Source: Schistosoma haematobium (taxonomy: Eukaryota; Platyhelminthes; Trematoda; Strigeidida; Schistosomatidae). From it: a stretch of DNA of 64,000 nucleotides. How positions within the stretch are numbered: the first letter of the stretch is position 1; each line of letters begins with the position of its first letter. The stretch lies in contig NC_067202.1 of assembly GCF_000699445.3 (NCBI RefSeq), positions 16,835,644 to 16,899,643 of the forward strand, written 5' to 3'. Of the stretch, positions 56,690 through 64,000 are shown piece after piece. Under the pieces are notes generated by a model. It ran no database searches and was not told the DNA's origin. It saw only the letters and a list, made by a program, of their open reading frames with translations. The translations under genes and the position numbers were made by a program.

Positions 56690-56928
56690 CCATTTAAACT
56701 CCGCCAACTCGTCCTGGTAACCAGTTGCTTGTGCAACGGTGTGAAGTTTAAATTCATTTTGTATTGTTTGCTTGAATCATGGATTGGGTCCTGAATTTCA
56801 CTGCTAGCCACCATCCATCTTTGCTTATAATGCTTGTGAATTAAGGCAATATCGAGGCGATACGCGCAGGATGTATATATGTCAATAATAGACTGATCAA
56901 TTGAAGTCTTAAACAACAATGGGAAGTT
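56690..56928 (+). mobile_element. Chimeric SINE-A: Smα tail without hammerhead
   Basis: The Smα tail (cactgctagccaccatccat, aaggcaatatcgaggcga, gactgatcaattgaagtc) is preceded not by a ribozyme but by aaattcattttgtattgttt and gattgggtcctgaattt. The same junction appears in the minus copy at 24990-25055. Upstream 56600-56738 is GC-richer debris of unknown origin. Confidence 0.65.
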
Positions 56929-57034
56929 TCAACCAATCAATAGCAGATGAATTTAGTTGTAAACACAGTTTATATCGTCCCGGTTATAATGGTAGAGATT
57001 AATTTTGATAAACTTTGATAGACATATTACATAT

Positions 57035-57168
57035 GACACTTAGTACTGAGTCCCAGAGTGAACATCAACTCTAGGGTGCAGGTACATCTAACTGACAAAT
57101 ACCGAATAGGACGAAACGCGAGTCCTAGATTCTACTGATATCCACTATCCATCATTGCTTATAAAACT
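57035..57168 (+). mobile_element. SINE-A copy
   Basis: tactgagtcccagagtgaac, gcaggtacatctaa, core CTGACAA (G8 to A), stem II TACC/GGAC, GAAACGCGAGTC, tail to ccatcattgcttataa. Confidence 0.75.
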
Positions 57169-57239
57169 GAATTATTAGTTTAAGTTCTAGTCGACTTCTA
57201 ATGACAACAACAACATAAGGTCAACATCATTTTACAAAT

Positions 57240-57485
57240 TAACTGATCTGTTTGGTTTGTATATAAACTCAGTATGTTTGAAATACGTGATTCATATCAC
57301 AGAGCCTGAGATTGGTGTTCTAGACTTTAACAGACAGGGTTAGGCATCAAGCAGGACCGATAGAGACTCTAGACTGCCTTTACGGGTTTATGCGTCATTG
57401 GTTCGTTAGAAAAGTTCCTGTTCTCTAATTGGTGATATCACTACATTATATATATTGATATGGACAAAAGACCACAAGTTAGAAC
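57240..57485 (+). repeat. Repeat H copy
   Basis: tgtatataaactcagtatgt, tgattcatatcacagag, gagattggtgttctagac, and 3' end gaccacaagttagaac. Lacks the tggcgac block. Confidence 0.6.
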
Positions 57486-57487
57486 AC

Positions 57488-57640
57488 ATTATTAGACCGA
57501 TTGTCCTGGGTTCGAATCCCATTTGTAGGATTGTGAATGTGCACTGTCGATAAGTTCCATACTAGGATGAAACGGCTGTTCAGTGTTTCCAGATTTTCAA
57601 TGACATTCTAACATTGATCCATTCATGATCTTAATCAAAA
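57488..57640 (+). mobile_element. SINE-B copy
   Basis: B box gggttcgaatccc, stem I GCACTG, core TCGATAA, GATGAAACGGCTGTTC, tail variant tctaacattgatccattc. Confidence 0.75.
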
Positions 57641-57667
57641 TGGTTTGATTACAAGAAATGATTCTGC

Positions 57668-57994
57668 TAATCACATATTTCACTGGTTGAAATCACGAGT
57701 CAATTGAAACTAGACCATCATGAAAACCCTGGAAGCACTGGATGTCCATTTCGTCCTAGTATGGGACTCCTCAGCAGTGCGCGCCCACGACCTCGTCCCC
57801 TGCGCGGTTCGAACCCAGGGCCTACTGGTTTTGCGCGCGTGCACTTAACCACTAGATCATTGAGCCGGTATCCAACGGTGTTAATGTCTAACTTCAACCA
57901 ATCCACGAAGGTGGTCTAGCTTCAGTTGACTCATGATTTCAACTAGTGAAATTTATAAAATCTCCACAAAACCCCTTCTGATAATCACATATTT
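57668..57994. mobile_element. SINE-B insertion with perfect 13-bp target-site duplication and internal inversion
   Basis: Flanked by identical taatcacatattt at 57668-57680 and 57982-57994. Inside are an inverted unit (57681-57909: tail, intact ribozyme, tRNA-like head, body start) and then a sense 3' end (57910-57981: gtggtctagcttcagttgac ... ctccacaaaaccccttctg). About 40 bases of tail are present in both orientations. Confidence 0.85.
57735..57780 (-). ncRNA. Hammerhead ribozyme motif, SINE-B type, intact
   Basis: On the minus strand: stem I GCACTG/CAGTGC (six pairs), core CTGAGGA (RC of 57768-57774), stem II GTCC/GGAC with a CATACTA loop, GAAA, stem III ATGGACAT and cleavage triplet ATC. 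Stem III has a U-A pair where the family has C-G, changed on both sides, which supports the fold. Confidence 0.8.
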
Positions 57995-58342
57995 ATAAAT
58001 GGATATGTTTGTTTGTTTGTTTGTTTTACATTGAACAACTGTCATTTATTGCACTATTTTAAACAAGGAATACACACATAGTGTTTTGTTAATTCAGATT
58101 CATTGTGTTTATATAATTGAAATGATTGTTTATTTACATTTCAACATCCATCAACAGATCACTTCAATATGTTCTTCATTGTTTATCTAATCTCTATATG
58201 TTTGTAAGAGCGTTTCAATAGAAGTAATCCATTTGTCACATTATGAAATACATTTTATGATTAGATTAAATCAAGTCATTCAATCATGATCATAGAGAGA
58301 GAGATTTGCCTGTATATTTTTTATGAACATTCTTTGTAAGCA
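57995..58342. other. AT-rich sequence
   Basis: No gene; (GTTT)n at 58007-58025. Confidence 0.5.
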
Positions 58343-58570
58343 TGGAATTGTGGAGATTGTTTAATTACATTAAAATCTTGAACCAATGCAATTTAGATTT
58401 CCGCCGAAGGATTGAAAGACCGTTTCTTCCTAGTATGGTACTCTTCGACAGTATCTATTCACAACACTGTCAAGGGGAATCGAACTTAAGACCTTTGGTC
58501 TCGGCGTATGAACGCTTGACGTCTACATTACTGATTTGGCATCTAATGTTTAACTTCAAACAATCCATGA
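58343..58570 (-). mobile_element. SINE-B copy, diverged
   Basis: RC of 3' end (ggaattgtggagattg), GGAAGAAACGGTC, core GTCGAAGA, head with ggtcttaagttcga, and body start. Ribozyme dead. Confidence 0.65.
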
Positions 58571-58881
58571 TATTGTTCGACCATCTCTCATTCTCTATAG
58601 TTTAGAATGAGTTGTTTAAATATTTGTAATATACATCTTTAATGAAGTACCTTTCTGATGGGTGCTAGATTGTACGAAACCTACGTTAAAACAAGATATC
58701 TCGTCAACTATTTTCAACTGCCTAATAAACTTCAAAGCCACATAAAATGACTTGGATTCCCAACTTCGGGTAATGCTCAACGATCATAACTAATTGATTA
58801 TAACACTAGATGTGTTTAGTATAGCATTCCAAACTAAAAATGAAATGATTGATGATATTTTATCATTCCAATTATTTTGTT

Positions 58882-59400
58882 ATCAGAAAAGGGGGGGGTC
58901 TCGTGGAGATTGTAGTAATTTTTAATAGTTGAATTGATGAATCGTTTAAATCTAGACTATCATGAAAAACCTGAAAGTACTTGATGACCGTTTCGTCCTA
59001 GTGTGGTGCGTGCTACTTATATTGATATAAGTAATATATGACGCGAGTCAGGAACGTAATGTCTGGCGGCAAAAGATTGGGAGGATCAAGAAAGGAAGAA
59101 CAGGAATAGAAAGCAATTAGTATGGAAATGCAAGAACAATGAAGTCCGAGACAATTATTGAACATTTTGTAAGTATTATAGTATTATAGTATGGTTTTTC
59201 TATTTTACCAAGTAACTCAGTAATGTTGTGATAAATATAATTCGGTTGCTCTCACTCGTGTTCTGTTCACTACACTAGTATAGGACACCTTAGTCACAAT
59301 GTCCATCCACGATTCCGCCCACAGGATTCGAACCCATGACCTATTTTGGTTTCAGCCTAGGCATTTTATTCTACAAACCAGTTAATTAGTTGACCAAACT
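58882..59400 (-). mobile_element. SINE-B copy split by repeat E
   Basis: 3' half 58882-59006 and 5' half 59275-59400 join inside ribozyme stem II when E is removed. GAAACGGTC is kept; the other half reads CTAAGGTGTCC. Confidence 0.75.
59007..59274 (+). repeat. Repeat E nested in SINE-B
   Basis: Runs from tgcgtgctacttatattg to gttctgttcactacac. Flanks ctagtgtgg (58998-59006) and ctagtatagg (59275-59284) look like a decayed target-site duplication, which fixes E at about 268 bp and shows it is mobile. Confidence 0.75.
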
Positions 59401-59869
59401 TTCTAAGATGCCTTCTTTTTTATAACTATGTAAACATTGTAATGAATTTTGTATTAATCTCACATAATTATGTATCTTTATATAAAGACTAGAAAATGTT
59501 TACAAGGCTAATCTTTAGATAAAATGTTAAGTGGAAAGATCTCTAACTATTGGTATATTTCCTTTTTCAATGATCCTGTAGAGAATAGAGAGACAAGCGC
59601 ATTAGGTTTAATGTATCAAATACAATGTAAAAATAGTGGTGAGAATGGTGGTTAACTTCTATAAATGATGATTTAAGACGTTTGCACTTAAACTACTTTG
59701 GAATATTCACATCGATTTTGGATTATACACACATTAAAGACCAGCTTTAAGATTCAATTCTTGGAGTTCTGATAAGAAACTATAATCAGAGGAGTTCAAC
59801 TGTATTATATATGTGAGATAGTTATTCACTTTAGGTAATAAGAGATGATTACTTAAAGAAATAGTTAAG
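59401..59869. other. Unassigned AT-rich sequence
   Basis: No gene or recognised repeat. Confidence 0.45.
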
Positions 59870-59993
59870 ACTGGTTAGGATAAATAACAACTGAAAAGAG
59901 TTGGAACGGATTGCCCAGGACAAGGTTGGATGGAGAATGCTGGTGGGTGACCTATGCTCCTCCACAAGGAGTAATAGATGTAAGTAAGTAAGT
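59870..59993 (+). mobile_element. RTE 3' end
   Basis: Encodes [29 protein letters not shown] and CSSTRSNR, then gtaagtaagtaag. 5'-truncated to about 40 codons. Confidence 0.8.
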
Positions 59994-60980
59994 ACTTAAA
60001 GGACTGAATTAATCTAAGTTAAACCTACACACCATTGTATCAATGTGTTTAATGATTTCGAAGTTGAATGTTCACCACGAAATCTAAAATTTCAAGATTA
60101 GATTCCTGTGAACGAATTCATTGATAACCACTGATGAGGAAGTCTATATTAAGATGAAACATCTATTCAATGGTTCTTTATACGGAAAAGATCAATGAAT
60201 CAATCAACACATTAAAATCAAACGAGGAGAAAAAAAAACACATAAAACTTTTTTAGGCGTTGAAAATCTTAGTCAGCATAACAATGAAATGTACAAAACA
60301 CCAAAAAAAAGTTCTTTTTTTTATGACTCTCATTACTATTTAGTTATAGTTGTATACAACTCATAACTGTATAATGCAGTCTCTATGCAATTTGATGAAC
60401 ATCAAAGCGAGTGAGAGAGAGAGAAAGGAAATGAATTTACAAAATTTATCATATAAGGATGTTACGAAGACGAAGAAGAAGTAGAAGGGGGGGGCAATAT
60501 GTCATGGGGGGTGGGGGTGGGTGGGGTTGGTGTGTATACAACTGTTTTATTTCTGTCATCATATTCAATTCTTTAATGTAGATTGTTTTATATCACTTTG
60601 TAATTTCCGTTGTATCTTTCATTGTTCTATAATAGAGGATATCAATTACTGTTGGTTATATTAGAAGGGGAAAGAAATTGTATGATACATTGATTCTATA
60701 AGAATAGAATAAAGTGTTTTGTTTAAATGGCTTTTCAAGTTCAATAATGAAATAATACTCCCATCTTTTTTTTTTCTAAATAGAATTTAGATATTAGTTA
60801 CTTACATAAATGGAAAGGGTATTTCATATTGATAGTGGGAATTTTGTTTATCTAAAGTTTGGGATATACATTGAATGTACATTATTATAATAAAGTTGCT
60901 TAAAATGGATTTTGAATTTTAACCAGAATATTCAATTGATTGTAGATATGACATTTTTAAGGTGAAGTCATGAAATTCTG
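59994..60980. other. AT-rich sequence with simple repeats
   Basis: No gene. A and T runs 60228-60330, (GA)n near 60410-60426, G-rich run 60488-60532. A SINE-B-like trace (tgatgaggaagtctatatta) lies near 60130. Confidence 0.55.
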
Positions 60981-61404
60981 GATGGTGATGTAATACTATG
61001 GATGAATTGAAATTAGACATTAATATTGTTGAATATCGGTCCCACGATCCTGCCACCCGCGAGATTCGAATCCAGGACCTGTCAGTCTCGTGCCAGGCGC
61101 TTAATCAACTAGACCGACGAGCCGGCATCCAACTCTATTAATGTCTAACTTCAACTAATCCACCAAATTGAGAGACACATCCACCATTGTCTTCAGTGAG
61201 TTCCTATCTCACAACAGACCCGGTTGAACTCCATCGGTAACGACTTCTCACTAGAACTCCAGGAGTATCTCCTGAAGTCAGTGAGTAAGTGATTATTATC
61301 AGAATGGGTTTTGTGGAGATTTTTAGAACTCACTGAAAACAATGGTGTGCGGTGGCTCAACTTCGTGGATTGGTTGAAGTTAGACATTAACACCGTTGGG
61401 TACC

Positions 61405-61465
61405 GGCTCAGTGGTCTAGTTGGTTAAGCGCTTGTCGCGAGACTGATAGGTTCTGGGTTCGAATC
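61405..61465 (+). promoter_or_regulatory. tRNA-like head with RNA polymerase III A and B boxes
   Basis: A box-like ggctcagtggtctag at 61405-61419 and a consensus B box ggttcgaatc at 61456-61465, spaced as in tRNA genes. Internal pol III promoters of this kind drive tRNA-derived SINEs. Which tRNA gave rise to the head was not worked out. Confidence 0.75.
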
Positions 61466-61486
61466 TCTCGGGGGGATCGTGGATGC

Positions 61487-61532
61487 GCACTGCTGAGGAG
61501 TCCCACACTAGGACGAAACGGCCGTCCAGTGC
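61487..61532 (+). ncRNA. Hammerhead ribozyme motif, SINE-B type, intact
   Basis: Stem I GCACTG (61487-61492) with CAGTGC (61527-61532), core CTGAGGA (61493-61499), stem II GTCC/GGAC around CACACTA, GAAA (61515-61518), palindromic stem III ACGGCCGT (61518-61525) and cleavage after C 61526. It matches the hammerhead consensus CUGANGA...GAAA...NUH, with N7 = G. Stem III allows only two pairs within one molecule, or a full duplex in a dimer, as in the known schistosome ribozyme. Cleavage would leave the 3' fragment starting at CAGTGC. Confidence 0.85.
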
Positions 61533-61799
61533 TCCCAGGTTTCCCATAGTGGTCTAGCTTCAATTGACTCATGATTTCAACCAGTGGAATTTCTAAAAAA
61601 TCTCCACAAAACCCATTATCAGAATATCGGTTCAGTGGTCTACATGTTAACAGTTCGTGCACTTAGATCGAAAGTCTTGGGTTATTATTATTGGCTATAT
61701 TCAATAGTATATTTTTTAGTACAATATAAAATTCATAGCACAATATATATCAACAACAAGTTACGGTTTCTTATTTCTTGATCGATCCTTGTGATAAAT

Positions 61800-62010
61800 A
61801 ATGATTGGTCACCAGTACGATGTTAGCAGTTTCAGGAATCGATGTCTGAATAATGTATATTCTTTTTGATACATATTGTCAACAACCAAAATGTCATTGT
61901 TTGAACTCTTTTGTAACTTGTACTCGGAAAGGTCGTAAACGTTTTACAAACACATCTGAATAATTTATGAAACTATAATAGGCATAATGATGTGTTGAAA
62001 CAGACAAGAA
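61800..62010 (-). repeat. Repeat I copy
   Basis: Reverse-complement match to 34215-34440 (aatcgatgtctgaataatgt, gacaaccaaaatgtc, cgtaaacgttttacaaacac). Class unknown. Confidence 0.55.
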
Positions 62011-62049
62011 AACAGTAAACAGATAACAGATGGCAACAAACACGTATCC

Positions 62050-62196
62050 CAGGTATTCACACTGTTAAGAAGTCCTATACTAGGACGGAACGGCCGTCCA
62101 ATAGTTCCAGTTCTTTCAAGATAGTCTAGCTTTAGTTAATTCATGAATTTGACTATTGAAAATTACTACAATCTCCACGAAACCCCCCTTTGTGAT
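62050..62196 (+). mobile_element. SINE-B copy, 3' half
   Basis: Stem III ACGGCCGT and stem II intact, core TTAAGAA and GGAA in place of GAAA; tail and 3' end (ctccacgaaaccccc) complete. Confidence 0.75.
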
Positions 62197-62304
62197 AAAA
62201 AACCATTACTGTTAAAAGAACCATATAGCAATCTAATCAGATGGAACATAATCAGTTTGTTTTCGATTTATACTAGTAATTCTTAGAGTGTTTAATGTAG
62301 TGAA

Positions 62305-62515
62305 AAATAAATATTTGAAGCGAATGGTACTGAGTTCGAGTTCCGGAGTGAACATGGACGCCAGGATGCAGGTGTAATCAACTGACGAGTACCAAATCGG
62401 ACGAAACGCGCGTCAAACTGGATTCCACTTCTAGCCACTATACATCTTTCCTTATAAAAGCTTGTGACTTAAAGCTATATCGAGGCAATCCCCACAGGAT
62501 ACACATATGCCAACA
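62305..62515 (+). mobile_element. SINE-A copy, near full length
   Basis: Head fragment with B box gagttcgagttcc, core CTGACGA, stem II GTACC/GGAC with one mismatch, GAAACGCGCGTC, AAA insertion before stem I, full tail (gcttgtgacttaaagctata, cacaggatacacatatgcc). Confidence 0.8.
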
Positions 62516-62539
62516 TTGTCCGGCACTTTAACCGGGTTG

Positions 62540-62665
62540 AAACAATAAATGAACATTTTACATATGAAGTACTGGATTATGGATTTTTCTATTTCATCAA
62601 TTAACTGTGTAATTTTGTGCTATGTGTAATCGGCTGGCTTGACCTGTATTTTCGTACATTACAGT
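62540..62665 (+). repeat. Repeat E 3' fragment
   Basis: gaacattttacatatgaagt, ttaactgtgtaattttgt, and end ttttcgtacattacagtg. Confidence 0.55.
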
Positions 62666-62764
62666 GGGATCAAGCAAGTTCATAATGTTTCCTAAATATT
62701 CAATATATCTTCACCCAATAACTATCCATAATAAAAATAACTTGGATATAGAACAAATCTTAAT

Positions 62765-63258
62765 GTATCATTTTGGATACAAAGAAAAAAACACAAGTCA
62801 ATTGATTTGTGTATGAGCTGTGATACTCCCCAAAATGCCCAGACCGAAGAAGGTGGTTTTATTAGGGGGCCATACCAGGAGCCTTCGACCTACATGTTTG
62901 ATCCACAAGGCAGTGAAGCATCTTTAATAGATGTAGTCTAATGGTAACCGATGACCAACGATTGGTTCATACTCTATTTGTTCCTTCAGGATCCTGGAGT
63001 ACATGTACACCATTGGTTAGGAATCAGGGTTTTCAACTCCCCTAGCTGGACTCTACGCGTTCATCAACCTGGTTAAAGCTCCTGTTAGACATTCGCTTTT
63101 CATCCTCTCAACTTAGTAAAGAAAACCCCTAATACGAGAAGGCAATGAGTAGAACTTCCTTTAGAGTGACTGTATACACATGGCCATGTAAGAGCATTTC
63201 GATAGGGAGAGCTGTCTCTTCTAACCCTCGGCCGTATCAAGGTATTTGAGGACAGTAT
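62765..63258 (-). mobile_element. Element D copy, near full length
   Basis: The minus strand matches D from the start block (RC of ctcggccgtatcaaggtatt) to the A-rich tail. It is more diverged than the nested copies. Confidence 0.75.
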
Positions 63259-64000
63259 AAAACACCTCAGTAACAGTATTTATCCATGAGCAAACCACTA
63301 AGTTATTGAACTTAGAACATACAATCTTAAGCGTTAACGCTTAACTTATCAATTCGTCAAATTTAAACCATAACAACATTCAATTTGTATGTGATTTTTT
63401 GGTAATACTGTGAAAAATGTACATCGTTTTTTTTTTCAATTACATATTGTTGAAAAGGAAGAAAAAAACAAGAAGGTGTCTATTAATAGACGCGTTTTAT
63501 GTCGTCATGATGTTCACAGAGGGAGAGAGAGAGACAGAGACACAGAAAGAGAGACAGAAAAAGGGACAGCGAGAGAGAGAGAGAGAGGAAGTAGGCATGA
63601 ATGACAGTTTAACCATGTACAAAACAAGTTTCTTTTTTTACCCCATACATGTGATTTTATATGAAATGCATTGTAATATGAACAGTAAGTTCATATTACA
63701 ATAATATACATATAGAAGAAGAAAATAACAAAAGTGATGAGATACTTCTTCTTTTCATTTGACCGAAATTAGTTCAATGTGATGATTTCCATTTATGGAC
63801 AATAAATAATTTTAATGTTATGTGGTTATACTATGACAGTTACTATTACAATGATTATAACAGTAAAACAATGGTTGTTGTTGTTGTTGTTGTTGTTAAG
63901 ACAGAGACTTATTAAATTATACCAGGATTGATATTATTCTGATGTATAAAGAAATAACTTTATCCCTGGTGGGTAAAATGTAACCCCCCCATACACACAT
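63259..64000. other. AT-rich sequence with purine tracts
   Basis: No gene. GA-rich tract 63518-63592, (GTT)n 63873-63897; open frames of 64 and 95 codons in 63410-63704 are translations of the purine tract. Confidence 0.55.

Larger units (their letters stand above)
61041..61621. mobile_element. SINE-B insertion with 10-bp target-site duplication, inverted dimer piece plus sense unit
   Basis: Flanked by identical gaatatcggt (61031-61040 and 61622-61631). The inverted part (61041-about 61325) contains, in its own sense, the 3' end of one unit (ctccacaaaacccattctga), a linker of about 40 bases, then the 5' body and head of the next: a head-to-tail junction. The sense part (about 61326-61621) runs from body (cttcgtggattggttgaagt) through head and ribozyme to a complete 3' end. 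This is the best-preserved SINE-B in the window. Confidence 0.85.
60981..61682 (+). mobile_element. Outer SINE-B copy, split by a second SINE-B insertion
   Basis: Body 60981-61040 (gatgaattgaaattagacat, ttgttgaatatcggt) continues at 61622 (gaatatcggttcagtggtct) with the head. It is truncated within the head at about 61682. Confidence 0.75.

Noticed and set aside
61405..61475. A tRNA gene
   Set aside because: The A and B boxes are tRNA-like but the region does not close an acceptor stem and is followed by SINE sequence; it is the head of SINE-B.
63410..63704. Two open frames rich in Arg and Glu
   Set aside because: They are readings of a GAGA purine tract.

Overview
This window is a repeat-dense, AT-rich stretch of eukaryotic DNA, almost certainly from a schistosome (blood fluke). 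The reasons are copies of a Smα-type hammerhead-ribozyme SINE, fragments of an SR2-like RTE retrotransposon ending in (GTAA)n, Penelope-like element (PLE) debris, and a decayed 18S rRNA 3' end running into schistosome-like ITS1. I found no intact host protein gene; open frames here are either relics of mobile elements or chance frames. No species can be assigned by eye.

Repeat families, named only for this annotation. SINE-A is Smα-like (hammerhead stem II GUCC/GGAC, stem III ACGCGCGU). SINE-B is the commonest family, roughly 40 copies or fragments; it has a tRNA-like head with A and B boxes, then a hammerhead motif (CUGAGGA, stem II GUCC/GGAC, stem III ACGGCCGU, stem I GCACUG/CAGUGC). SINE-C has a tRNA-like head and a hammerhead with different stems (GUGC/GCAC, ACCCGGGU). 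D is a retroposon of about 500 bp with an A-rich tail. E is a repeat of about 270 bp. F, G, H and I are unclassified dispersed repeats. RTE and PLE are autonomous-element relics.

Layout. 1-27 kb: dispersed H, SINE-A, SINE-B, SINE-C, D, E and RTE fragments, with the rRNA pseudogene near 23.1-23.4 kb. 27.28-31.71 kb: left arm of a 4.2-4.4 kb inverted duplication carrying a PLE relic. 31.7-50.2 kb: 18.4 kb spacer with RTE fragments (two split by D insertions), an E palindrome, a Merlin-like zinc-ribbon fragment and more SINEs. 50.16-54.38 kb: right arm, inverted, with the second PLE copy. 54.4-64 kb: more SINEs, including the two best-preserved SINE-B hammerheads (57.74 and 61.49 kb) and insertions that still have target-site duplications.

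How the parts relate. RTE and PLE relics are the likely enzyme sources; SINE-A, -B and -C and D look like non-autonomous passengers. The most interesting signal is that three sequence-distinct SINE families carry the same self-cleaving fold with compensating stem changes, and that SINE-B insertions often consist of an inverted unit joined to a sense 3' end (four with short target-site duplications) or of head-to-tail units. This fits reverse transcription of multimeric or circular ribozyme-processed RNA, or 5'-inversion during insertion. Coordinates of old repeats are approximate to about 10-30 bases.
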